A stretch of DNA of 64,000 nucleotides from Methanosarcina horonobensis HB-1 = JCM 15518. GTDB lineage: Archaea > Halobacteriota > Methanosarcinia > Methanosarcinales > Methanosarcinaceae. A program made the position numbers and the translations under genes. Of the stretch, positions 45,098 through 54,400 are shown one piece after another. The DNA is taken from NCBI RefSeq assembly GCF_000970285.1, contig NZ_CP009516.1:4381036-4445035 (forward strand), written 5' to 3'. Every line of letters begins with the position of its first letter. Within the stretch, counting starts at the first letter, position 1. The notes under the pieces are model-generated. The model ran no database searches. It saw nothing but the letters and a program-made list of their open reading frames with translations, and was not told the DNA's origin.

Positions 45098-47713
45098 ATG
45101 AAAGTTAATAAATACTTAACATTTTTCCTAGCTCTATTTGTTTTGATGGTTACTGTTACGCCCACTGGAGCTGCCGAGAATACCTCAAACGTGAAAAAAG
45201 TAATACTTCAGATGACCACAACGTTAGAAAACAGTGATACTCAGCTACATTTTAATTATGCCGAAAACCTGGGAGACGGACGTGGTATTACATTTGGTTG
45301 TATAGGGTTCTGCACCGGGACTTATGATGGAAACATTCTAATAAAACATTACACAGAACTGAATCCTGATAATACCCTGGCAAAATACATACCTGCTCTG
45401 AATAAAATCGACGCTGGTTCTCACAATGCAGCAGGTGGAGACGGAAATCCAAACGTAGAAGGATTATCCGGATTTATAAAAGACGTTCAGTCGTGCAATG
45501 ATCCTCTTTTCAAGACAGCTCAGATTGATAAGCTTGACGAGCTGTACTATAATCCTGCAATGAAAATTGCAGATTCCATAGGCGCCAAAAATGCACTTAC
45601 TAAAGCTTTCATCTATGATATGTGCGTCAGGCATGGAGTTGACGGGGCAGAAAGAATCATAAAGAATGCAGGCACAACCCCAAAACAGGGAGCCGATGAA
45701 AACGCATATCTTCAGAAATTAATTTCGCTCAGGGATTCAAAATTAAAGCAGGAGGGACTTGGGGACGTAAACAGAGATCAGGGATATAAAAACGTCCTCA
45801 ACAGTGGAAATGTTAATCTTCAGACTCCCTTTAAGTTCGTTGCATATGGAGAATCTTTCACTATTGACGGTAGCTTGGATCTTGGTGAACAGCAGCAAGA
45901 AACTACAGATGAAGAAGAGGACAATTCCAGTGAGGATGTAATAATAGAAGCTGGCAACCGTTTGCGTGAGGCTTCTCCTGATATTGTCTACAAGAGTTCA
46001 TCCTTTATTGACGTGGGTGGAATGAACAGTGTCAGATATAGAGACATAATGTTATTTAACCTGAGTGAATACACCAATGCATCCCAGATTGGAAATGCAA
46101 CCCTTTCTCTCTACTGGTATTATCCTGAAGGAAGTACCAGACCTCAGGATACTATAGTTGAAGTTTACAGACCAGCTTCTTCCTGGAACGCAAATTACGT
46201 AAGCTGGAACAAAAGGGACAAAAACGTTGCGTGGAATAACGCAGGAGGAGACTGGTATGACAAAAACGGCATCTTGCAGGGCAGCACTCCATATGCTACA
46301 TTTACCATAAAAGGCAGTAGTATTCCTGACAACAGGTACTATCAGCTGAATGTAACAGACCTTGTAAAAGAATATGTTAGCGGCAAGTACGAAAACACGG
46401 GATTCCTGATAAAAGCGCGTAGTGAGAGTAATAACTATATTGCATTCTACAGCAGTGACTGGACAAATGAAAACCAAAAACCAAAGCTTAACGTGACAGA
46501 GGAAGCAGCTTCAGTAATTGTGCCTGAACCTGATGTAAATGCAACTGTTACCGATGTAAAGGATAACCGTCTCAGGGAAGCATCTCCCGAGATAGTTTAT
46601 CAGGACAGTTCCTTTATTGATGTTGGAGGAATAAGCGATGTCGGCAGATACAGAGACGTTATGTGGTTTAATCTGAGTGAGCATAATAGTTCTGAAGTCA
46701 GTAATGCAACCCTTTCCCTTTACTGGTATTACCCTGAAGGAAGCTCAAGGGCACAGGATACTATAATTGAAGTTTACAGGCCTGCTTCATCCTGGAATCC
46801 GGCCTATGTAAGCTGGAACAAAAAGGATAAAGGCATTGCATGGAATAACGCAGGAGGAGACTGGTACGATAAAAACGGAGTTGCACAGGGCAGTACTCCT
46901 TATGCCATACTCGTCATTAAAGGCAGTGAACTTCCTGACAACAGGTACCATCAGCTGGATGTAACCAATCTAGTAAAAGAATACGCCAGCGGGAAATACG
47001 AGAACACTGGATTCCTGATAAAAGCGCGTACAGAGAGTAGTAACTATATAGCTTTCTACAGCAGTGACTGGACAAATGAAAACCAGAAACCAAAGCTTAA
47101 CGTGACAAAGAAAGTATCTGTAACTCCAACTGTAAATGCAACTCTCACAGGTGCAACGGACAACCGTTTACGTGAGGCTTCTCCCGACATTGTCTACAAG
47201 AGTTCATCCTTTATTGACGCAGGTGGAATGAACAATGTCAGATACAGAGACATGATGTGGTTTAACCTGAGTGAGTACACCGGTTCTACCGAAGTTAGTA
47301 ATGCAATCCTTTCCCTTTACTGGTATTATCCTGCAGGAACCTCAAGACCGAATGACACCATAATAGAGATTTACAGGCCTGCTTCTTCCTGGAACGCAAA
47401 CTACGTAAGCTGGAATAAGCGGGACAAAAACGTTGCCTGGAAAAATTCCGGAGGAGACTGGTACGATAAAAATGGCGTTTCTCAGGGTAGCATTCCGTAT
47501 GCTACAATAACTATCAAGGGAAGTAGTCTTCCTGACAACAAGTACCACCAGCTGAATGTAACAGACCTTGTAAAAGAATATGTTAGTGGAAAGTATGAAA
47601 ACACAGGATTCCTAATAAAAGCACGCACAGAAAGCAATAACTATGTTGCATTCTACAGCAATGACTGCGGAAACGAAAGTCAGGTGCCAAAACTTCAACT
47701 GGTATACAGCTAA
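45098..47713 (+). CDS. Secreted GH46 chitosanase fused to three DNRLRE domains, copy 4
   Basis: 871 residues. A signal peptide (1-26) is followed by the GH46 domain (to about 265) with E44 and D60, then the acidic linker GEQQQETTDEEED. Three repeats of about 180 residues follow, each starting NRLREASP.IVY and containing SLYWYYPEGS, VYRPASSWN..YVSWNK, AWNNAGGDWYDKNG and TGFLIKARTESNNYIAFYSSDW. DNRLRE domains are known from Methanosarcina disaggregatase and related surface proteins and are thought to bind polysaccharide. The fusion suggests an enzyme held on an extracellular polysaccharide, possibly the cell's own methanochondroitin matrix. The substrate is inferred, not shown. Confidence 0.9.
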   Translation: MKVNKYLTFFLALFVLMVTVTPTGAAENTSNVKKVILQMTTTLENSDTQLHFNYAENLGDGRGITFGCIGFCTGTYDGNILIKHYTELNPDNTLAKYIPALNKIDAGSHNAAGGDGNPNVEGLSGFIKDVQSCNDPLFKTAQIDKLDELYYNPAMKIADSIGAKNALTKAFIYDMCVRHGVDGAERIIKNAGTTPKQGADENAYLQKLISLRDSKLKQEGLGDVNRDQGYKNVLNSGNVNLQTPFKFVAYGESFTIDGSLDLGEQQQETTDEEEDNSSEDVIIEAGNRLREASPDIVYKSSSFIDVGGMNSVRYRDIMLFNLSEYTNASQIGNATLSLYWYYPEGSTRPQDTIVEVYRPASSWNANYVSWNKRDKNVAWNNAGGDWYDKNGILQGSTPYATFTIKGSSIPDNRYYQLNVTDLVKEYVSGKYENTGFLIKARSESNNYIAFYSSDWTNENQKPKLNVTEEAASVIVPEPDVNATVTDVKDNRLREASPEIVYQDSSFIDVGGISDVGRYRDVMWFNLSEHNSSEVSNATLSLYWYYPEGSSRAQDTIIEVYRPASSWNPAYVSWNKKDKGIAWNNAGGDWYDKNGVAQGSTPYAILVIKGSELPDNRYHQLDVTNLVKEYASGKYENTGFLIKARTESSNYIAFYSSDWTNENQKPKLNVTKKVSVTPTVNATLTGATDNRLREASPDIVYKSSSFIDAGGMNNVRYRDMMWFNLSEYTGSTEVSNAILSLYWYYPAGTSRPNDTIIEIYRPASSWNANYVSWNKRDKNVAWKNSGGDWYDKNGVSQGSIPYATITIKGSSLPDNKYHQLNVTDLVKEYVSGKYENTGFLIKARTESNNYVAFYSNDCGNESQVPKLQLVYS

Positions 47714-48301
47714 AGGCTCAGATGTCCTTTAAGGAAGTACTCCGAAACGCTGGCTGCAGAAAAGATTAATTCTCCAATGCTTGCTTTTCGGAAAAACCCT
47801 TTTAGTTTTTGATAATATAACCTATTTGGCTTATTCTTTTCCAGAATATTACCCATAGTAACTTCTGCGGCTATTAATGTTATTTAATCAAAATTAGTGA
47901 GTAGCCTCTACCTCCAAAACACCTATTTTTTTAGGATTAGGGTGTCATTTAAAATCAATCAATTCTAAAAAATTGATTTATAATTTTGCTTTTTTGTTCC
48001 CAGAGTTGCCTCAATCAGTGCCTGATACCAGAAACTTTTTCAAAAAATCCTGAAATAGATATTCGGCCCGACGTCAAATTCATGAAGATTTTGGAGGACT
48101 TCTGTGAAATAAGCAAAAATAATTCCCAGCGAAATAGCGAATTTTAAAAACTTTAATAAGTTTTTACATTAATTTCATGCAATCGCTACCTTATTAAGAA
48201 TCAATTTATCCGATTTTATTTGTGGAATCAAATGGACTTTTACGACGCTCTTAAGGTAAAGCACGCTCAACCTACTAACCTTTTTTAAGACCATCTTAAG
48301 C
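47714..48301. other. Spacer with the duplicated 3' flank of chitosanase copy 4
   Basis: Bases 47830-47990 match the 3' flanks of the other copies (ACCCATAGTAACTTCTGCGG). A 33-codon open stretch near 48050-48147 (IDIRPDVKFMKILEDFCEIS) may be a coding remnant, but I cannot name it. Confidence 0.4.
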
Positions 48302-48643
48302 TCATTTACGGAAACAGTTTATTATTAATATACTCAGAATTATAAATAAATATGGAAAGATAGATTCCACTAAAGATAAAAAAATTGATACAATAATAAA
48401 GTCATTAAAAGGTATAGAAAATAAATTACGTGAACTGGTATAAATAATATACAGATTATAAATAAATAATAGGATGAATGTAGCAATAAATAATTTTGCG
48501 TAACTCGATTTTTTCATAGAATATCTAGGTTTTCTCTTCATTCTACATAATAAATATAAAATAAATAATATTATTAAAACAACAATTACAATGTAAAAAA
48601 TGGGTATTTCATAAAATGTTTTAGCGTGGAATACTTCTATCAT
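48302..48643 (-). CDS. Small polytopic membrane protein
   Basis: 113 residues with three to four hydrophobic helices (IPIFYIVIVVLIILFILYLL, LFIATFILLFIYNLYIIY, FIIVSIFLSLVESIFPYLFI) and a basic loop RMKRKPRYSMKKSSY. ATG 48643 follows GAGG. The base composition is very AT-rich. I do not recognise the family, and no neighbour suggests a role. Confidence 0.6.
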   Translation of the reverse strand: MIEVFHAKTFYEIPIFYIVIVVLIILFILYLLCRMKRKPRYSMKKSSYAKLFIATFILLFIYNLYIIYTSSRNLFSIPFNDFIIVSIFLSLVESIFPYLFIILSILIINCFRK

Positions 48644-48734
48644 TTATTTGAACCTCAATATTAAAAATTTGAATATTCAGACATTCCTGTTAATATCTGA
48701 ATATCAAAAGACCTATATGTCTAAAAATGCCGAA

Positions 48735-49223
48735 TTAAGCGTAAACATCGCATGTTGTAATACCATGACCTTCTTGTGATGTACAGCCAAGAGGCAATAC
48801 TGAATAGTGTTCAGTTACTAAATTTGCGTAGTTCCGCAAAAATCGACTTTTACATACGCTGGAGATATGACAGACGAATATGCTAATCTGTAAATGCCAA
48901 ACCTTGAATTTATATCACGAGGCTGGACTATCGCTTTTGCTTCTTGTGGAGTCTTCCAACTTATTTTTTGTTTTTGAAGGTTTTTGACAATATCTTTTGG
49001 AAGCGTTTCTAGATATCCAGGGCCTACTTCCTCCATGAATTCAGCAATAGTCATATATTTCCCCAGAATGAAGCTATAAGTGTACTGTTATCTGTGGAGA
49101 AATAGAAAGACTTTGCTTTATTATTCTTTGTCGCTGTATTGACATTTCCACTTGCTGTTGCTAAGGAATTAGCAAAATTGCCAAAATGAATATTCCGATT
49201 ACAAGATTTTTACTTATTCTCAT
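48735..49223 (-). pseudogene. Decayed gene for a secreted protein (three frame breaks)
   Basis: ATG 49223 opens a signal peptide (MRISKNLVIGIFILAILL). The sequence then continues in a second frame (SGNVNTATKNNKAKSFYFS), a third (MTIAEFMEEVGPGYLETLPK ... AYSSVISPAYVKVDFCG) and a fourth segment (NLVTEHYSVLPLGCTSQEG), which ends at TAA 48735. Together they describe one secreted protein of about 160 residues with two late cysteines. I do not recognise the family. A TATA-like TATATATAAG lies just upstream, inside or next to the duplicated leader. Confidence 0.65.
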
Positions 49224-49260
49224 TTACCTAACTTATATATATTTTTACTAGGAAGGTAAT

Positions 49261-49885
49261 ATCAAGCAAGCTTAAATATATGCAAAGCTAATCCGATAAT
49301 GCTTCTTAGGCAGATATTATGGAGTTCAGGTGATTCTGGAAAAATCTTTTTTGAACTCTATAAATTCCTCTTACTTAACTCTTTATAAGTTTTGTGTCCA
49401 CAGTCTCGAACTATGCGATTTTCAGATTCAAAATGAACCTGAAATTATTCTTCGATCTTTGTCAGTTGGATGATTTGGCCAATAACTTTATGTGTGAACA
49501 TATTGCCTTAGCTCATATTCAAATATATAAAAAATAACTGATACAATTTTACAGTCAAATAATTCGATATTTAGAGAAATCTATATTAAATCTAGACATA
49601 TGCATTAATTAATCGTAATATACTGATGAATAAATTCACGTATAAGGCATTCTCCAATGAATTACAAGCTCCGAGTTGAGAGATCATCCCGTTCTAGGAC
49701 TATCAATAACACCATTTTTTATGAGTCTATTAATTATGAGTTTAGACTGAAAATAGTCGTAATACTTTCCATATAATCAGCAAAATGTCAAAACTCTGTC
49801 ACTAAAAAAGTTGAGATATCACAACTAAGAAGTTTTTCCTTTAAAACATTAGGAAAAAATAGTTGAGCTTTTGAAGTGAGGAGGA
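49261..49885 (-). repeat. Duplicated leader segment, copy 1
   Basis: This segment matches 53652-54299 over its length in the same orientation, with short insertions and substitutions. Each copy lies just upstream of a minus-strand gene for a secreted protein. The best-conserved block, about 49413-49495, includes a hairpin (49420-49444) identical in both copies. Read on the minus strand the hairpin has a G-U pair where the plus strand would have an A-C mismatch, so it fits a minus-strand leader RNA. Confidence 0.7.
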
Positions 49886-49921
49886 TTGATTGATTATACC
49901 TTGAAACACCGAAGATTCAAA

Positions 49922-50773
49922 TTATAAACGCTTGACTATCAGAGACGATAAAACTCCTAGAATGACTATTATTGAAGTAAATCCAGGCGTTTGGTGTGTT
50001 GATGTTTCACGATCTGTGCCCTCTTTATCTTCATCAGATGATTTTGCTTGTTCCCCTTTATCAAAAATTATCTCTTCGCCTTTATCAGGTGATTCTACCA
50101 TTTCCTCTTCACCTAAAATGATCTCTTCACTTTCATCAGGAGAATCTGACGGTTCAGCTTCATCTAAGGTTATTGTTGTAGACTTCATAAAAACGACTGG
50201 TACTTCACTTATTCCTTCTTGTTCACAGTGATCATTTATTATTAAATATATTTCATCAAAGAAAGAATCATTAACACTTTCCGGAGATTTTTCATCGATA
50301 AACACATTTAGATATCCCGCAAAGAAATAACCAAACCCAATCAATGGTACACCATTGGATTTCATGTAAGGCTGAAGTTCATCCCTGAAACTATGGATAC
50401 ATTTCTCTGCTTTTTTTTCCCATTCAGCTTTTTCAGCAGCATTGGTAATTACAGGCATTGTCCCCCGAGTAGTTATGAACCAGCGTTCATTTTTAATTTT
50501 CTCAAAAATCTCAGGGTCGTAATTAAATGCAGGGAGCTCGTCATCATATTCTGAATCATTTAATTGTTCGTCATCTGCATTTGCAGAAACAGTTAATGTA
50601 TAAAGAAATAACGTAAATATTAACAATAACATAGGTATCGAGACTCTGCCAGTTTTACTTTTCTTGAGCAGTTTACCAGCTCCGAAAATATATTTTATCC
50701 AAGAATAGTACGGTTTCCAAATTTGTTGAATTGCTGCCAATAGTTTCCTGACGATTATCCAACTTATATTCAC
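49922..50773 (-). CDS. Secreted PGF-CTERM surface protein with one protease-pro-region-like domain
   Basis: The frame is open from ATG 50773, but the signal peptide only starts around residue 35 (LKKSKTGRVSIPMLLLIF, cleavage near SANA). Translation probably starts later, possibly at CTG 50671, which lies 8 nt after GGAG. The mature part has one domain of about 100 residues (TTRGTMPVITNAAEKAEWEK, PYMKSNGVPLIGFGYFFAGY, FFDEIYLIIND, EVPVVF). An acidic Ser/Asp/Glu stalk follows, then TPGF, a hydrophobic helix and KR. That tail is the archaeosortase signal known as PGF-CTERM. The same domain occurs in the two genes downstream on this strand's upstream side. Confidence 0.75.
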   Translation of the reverse strand: MNISWIIVRKLLAAIQQIWKPYYSWIKYIFGAGKLLKKSKTGRVSIPMLLLIFTLFLYTLTVSANADDEQLNDSEYDDELPAFNYDPEIFEKIKNERWFITTRGTMPVITNAAEKAEWEKKAEKCIHSFRDELQPYMKSNGVPLIGFGYFFAGYLNVFIDEKSPESVNDSFFDEIYLIINDHCEQEGISEVPVVFMKSTTITLDEAEPSDSPDESEEIILGEEEMVESPDKGEEIIFDKGEQAKSSDEDKEGTDRETSTHQTPGFTSIIVILGVLSSLIVKRL

Positions 50774-50926
50774 AAGTCATTAATTCGATGAGAATATATA
50801 ATCTATCTAGGCATAACTAAAACCTTAAGGGATAAACCAATTCAGTGATTTTTTCTTCGATATCAATAGATCCAAACTTTTTGGTATACCGTCAATATCT
50901 GGCAGAATTTCTGATATGAAACAATG

Positions 50927-51052
50927 TTATGTGTGAACTATACTCACAGAGATACTGTGTGGTTCTGGAATGAGATAATACACGATAGCAATTATAGCAA
51001 TCAAGATTGCAACAAAAAGTATCAATATAGTACTCTTTTTGGAAAATTTCAT
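50927..51052 (-). CDS. Small membrane peptide (41 aa)
   Basis: ATG 51052 opens MKFSKKSTILILFVAILIAI with a 20-residue hydrophobic helix and a short tail ending SIVHT. The sequence looks like a signal anchor. No clear Shine-Dalgarno sequence is present. It lies between two PGF-CTERM genes in a 380-base space with no other content. Confidence 0.4.
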   Translation of the reverse strand: MKFSKKSTILILFVAILIAIIAIVYYLIPEPHSISVSIVHT

Positions 51053-51155
51053 ATTTTTTATTTTTAAGGATTTCTACAGAGCCGATTATCCTTTGTCTCA
51101 GAGATAATATCCTGAAAGCCTGTAAGCTCTAACTTATGTGAATTCAAATCCTGTA

Positions 51156-52301
51156 TTAGTTCTTCCTAAATTTCCACCCTCCATAAAGACAGGTCAAGCC
51201 ACCCAATAAACTGAAGCCTGGAGTAGAGCTAATTTCACTTGATTTACCCCCATTATCAGATTCAGAATTACTATTATTAGACTTATTAAGTTCTGCAGTG
51301 TTTTCGTCTTTAGATGCTGATAAATTTGTCTCTTCAGATGCCTCTATATCTTCAGTCTCGATTTCATTAACAAATACTCCCTCGTCAAAAATGACAGGAA
51401 CATCATTTACATTTTGTTTTCTTGCTTCTTCATTAATGATCTGGTAAATCTCTTTAACTATAGTATTCTTTTCTTCATCAGGCAAAGTTTCATTAATTCC
51501 GACTTCTAATCTAGTGAGCTCTATTCCGTATATTATTACCTGTCCTCTTTCCATATATGGATTGATTTCATCCTGGGTGCTACCAGCAATTGCAGACAGC
51601 TTATCCGCCCAGGCAATTATCTCATTCTGGTCTTTTAATAGAGGAATTTTCCCATAAGCTGCAATATTTTTATACAATGGTATCGTCGGCTTTTTCTTCA
51701 TAAATTCTTCAAGAGCATGCATCTCTGATTCAGAAAGATTATTTGTACTTCCTCCAAACTCGTGAATAATACCCTGTTCTATATCCAATATAATTTCTCG
51801 ATTTCCGTAAGTTCCATATCCAAACTCCACAGGAATATTTTGTATACCCATTTCTTTTGCAGAATTGTCTACTGAAGTGTATACTTCATTCATTAACGTC
51901 TCATCAACATTACCATACTTGAACAAAATCACAAAGTATCCCTTGGTATTAATTCCGCAGGAAATTACCTCTCCATGAGGATACATATATTTGGAAGCAA
52001 GAGTGTCTTTTAACTTATTACTGAGCTCTTCAAGGGTTGAATTCCAATTTTCTTTTTGTTCTTCAGTTTCCAGTATAGGAAGTTCTCCGTGTCTGGTAAT
52101 TACAGTATTCCCTTGTGAGCTCATACCAAAAAAGTAATTATAATAGTCATAATCCACATTACTCACTTCTGAATACAAGTAATCACCCGACCTAACTGAC
52201 TCATTATCATCATAATTAATTCCAAAGGCAGTGCCAATGGTGCAACAAAATATCAAAAGAAACTCTATTAAATATATAAAACCAGACTTTGAGATTGTCA
52301 T
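51156..52301 (-). CDS. Secreted PGF-CTERM surface protein with two protease-pro-region-like domains
   Basis: 381 residues with a signal peptide (1-26). Two copies of the domain shared with its neighbours follow: residues about 66-163 (ITRHGELPILETEEQKENWN, YMYPHGEVISCGINTKGYF, NIPVEF) and about 214-310 (AAYGKIPLLKDQNEIIAWAD, PYMERGQVIIYGIE, EIYQIINEEARKQNVNDVPV). A Ser/Asn/Glu stalk and STPGFSLLGGLTCLYGGWKF complete the protein, giving a PGF-CTERM anchor. ATG 52301 follows AAGGGA. The domain is not one I can name. Confidence 0.78.
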   Translation of the reverse strand: MTISKSGFIYLIEFLLIFCCTIGTAFGINYDDNESVRSGDYLYSEVSNVDYDYYNYFFGMSSQGNTVITRHGELPILETEEQKENWNSTLEELSNKLKDTLASKYMYPHGEVISCGINTKGYFVILFKYGNVDETLMNEVYTSVDNSAKEMGIQNIPVEFGYGTYGNREIILDIEQGIIHEFGGSTNNLSESEMHALEEFMKKKPTIPLYKNIAAYGKIPLLKDQNEIIAWADKLSAIAGSTQDEINPYMERGQVIIYGIELTRLEVGINETLPDEEKNTIVKEIYQIINEEARKQNVNDVPVIFDEGVFVNEIETEDIEASEETNLSASKDENTAELNKSNNSNSESDNGGKSSEISSTPGFSLLGGLTCLYGGWKFRKN

Positions 52302-52489
52302 ATATATCCCTTGAAAAATACTATATAGCTTGTGAAGTTGAATTAATGATCATAACAATAAAATTTAAACTATCTAAGTGATTAACTTAACCATAACATC
52401 CATTAAACTTGATTTTAAACCTCAAATGCCGTGAGCTCTAAAATTTTTACTAAATTATTAAAAAAGAAAAGGCTAATTTAAGTGCCTTT

Positions 52490-53616
52490 TCAAGCTGTGA
52501 GTGGGGTAACACCTAAATCGGATATTACTCCTGAATTTGGCGAGAACCACCTAGAACTGTAAAAAGTGCCCTTATGAACCCCTACCAGTCTATATTCATT
52601 GGTAGTAGGTATTACTCTGTAGACTGGAGCTCCACTATCTCCGGGCTGGGAAATATAATTGGCCTTTACCATATTAATATATGTCATTTGCCCATCGGTT
52701 AAGTTTTGAAAACCCACTACATTTCCACTTTTTACGCCTGAGGTAGTCCCAGACATATATACTCCCCAACCACTCCATGAATTAGATGGGGCTGAAGATA
52801 CATAACTGTTGACATTTTTAGTTACTCCGCTACCAACATGAATTTTTGCAGCCACATTGCTATAGGGGACGAAGCATGCATCTGCATAATGACCACTGAT
52901 TTTGCTAACACTCCCTGCCGCATCAGATGTTGGCTGATACATATCATAGCCTACGTAAGTTCCAAGGTGTTGTACAGTTACATATCCTTTAGTTCCAGAA
53001 CCAGTTTGAGCAGCATACCCTATTGTTCCACAGGCACCAGTTTCACCGGTAACCTTTATAGCGCCAATTATTGGACGATAATAGCTATCATAACCACTCA
53101 CTTCATCCTGGATAAAATCGCTTTTACCGAATACAACAGGAGCTTCCTTTATAGATACTTCACTTGCTCTTTTACTTATTACATTGTATATTTCATTAAT
53201 TTGGGAATCTGTAACATTCATACCTTCATAAAACACAACCTCAAAATAGCCGTTAATATCAAAACCATAACCAATTACTGGACCTTTTGGATATACATAT
53301 GGCTCCATACATCCCCTAGTTTAAGTCTAGCCTTATCAAGCTTACCAAGCCAGTTTCGTCTTTCTGCTTGAGTAGTATACTGTGGGATTTGTCCCTTTGT
53401 CGTCAAGACTTTGGAATCTTCTTTCAAAGAATCTAAAGTTTGGGGACCAAAATCAGGTATCTGCATGTCATTTAGTCCTGGTTCATTTATTCCCGAAACT
53501 TCACCTTCTGATGAGACGACCGTCAAATCGTCTGCAGACGCCGAAGCTACAAATACTACTTCGATAAGTAGCATTGCCAAAACAAATATACCTGTTCCAA
53601 TTTTATTACGATTCAT
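52490..53616 (-). pseudogene. Secreted chymotrypsin-like serine protease with pro-region; frameshifted
   Basis: ATG 53616 follows AGGAG and opens a signal peptide (IGTGIFVLAMLLIEV, ASASA) and the start of a pro-region (LTTKGQIPQYTTQAERRNWL). At about 53308 one base is missing, and the rest continues in another frame: MEPYVYPKGPVIGYGFDING, then the protease. The triad residues are His in GYVTVQHLG, Asp in HYADACFVPYS and Ser in QPGDSGAPVYR (H114, D143 and S225 counted from the ATG at 53308). Two cysteines could form a disulphide. The pro-region domain is the same as in the two PGF-CTERM proteins next door. The gene is recently broken, or is read by frameshifting. Confidence 0.75.
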
Positions 53617-53651
53617 ATTCTTTCTCCTGTTTAGCACCCAGGAGGCAGAAT

Positions 53652-54299
53652 CAGGTAAGCTAAGCCTTAAATATACGCAAAGCTAACTTTATTGTGCCTC
53701 TTAGGGCAGATATTATAGAGTTTGCGGGATCTTGGGAAATCTTCAAACTCTATAAACTACTTTTTATCAACTCCTTATAAGTTTTCTGTGTAATTCTCAA
53801 ATTATGCGATTTTCAGATTCAAAATGAACCTGAAATTATTCTTCGATCTTTGTTAGTTGGATGATTTGGCCAATAATTTTATGTATGAGCATATTGCTCT
53901 AACTCATATTCAAGTATATATATATAAAAAATAACTGGTAAGATTTTGCAGTCACATAAATCGATAATTTAGTTAGTCCATGTGAAGCCTAGACTGATAT
54001 GTTCTTTAATAGTAATATACTAGCAAATAAATACACATGTTGAAGTTATTCTTCGATGAATTATATGTTTCAAGTTAAGAAATCGTCTCACTCAGGTTCT
54101 CAATCTATAACGCCTTTTCTTATGAGCCCACAAATTATTTTATAAATTATAAGTTTAGCCTAAAAATAGACATTGGGTTTTCCATATGGTCAGCAAAATG
54201 TCAAAACTTTATCATTAGAAACAGCTGAGATATCATAACCTCAGAAGCTTTTCCTTTAAAACATTAGGAAAAAATAGTTGAGCTTCTGAAGTGAGGAGT
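53652..54299 (-). repeat. Duplicated leader segment, copy 2
   Basis: Partner of 49261-49885. It begins 36 bases upstream of the protease start and includes the identical hairpin at 53811-53835. The distal end shares CTTTAAAACATTAGGAAAAA and AAGTGAGGAG with copy 1. No open frame is present in either copy. Confidence 0.7.
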
Positions 54300-54400
54300 A
54301 TTTAATGGCTTATTGGAATCAAAATATTGGAAGAAGGTACTGATGATACTTCCATTGTCTCACAGTTCCAGAAAGTAGGCTTTGAACCAAAAAAACCGAT

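Noticed and set aside
46052-47548. Minus-strand open frames across the DNRLRE repeats
   Set aside because: They recur at the same place in each repeat as mirror images of the coding strand.
49922-50231. Plus-strand frame of 99 codons rich in Ser
   Set aside because: It is the reverse of the acidic stalk and anchor of the PGF-CTERM gene and lacks a Shine-Dalgarno sequence.
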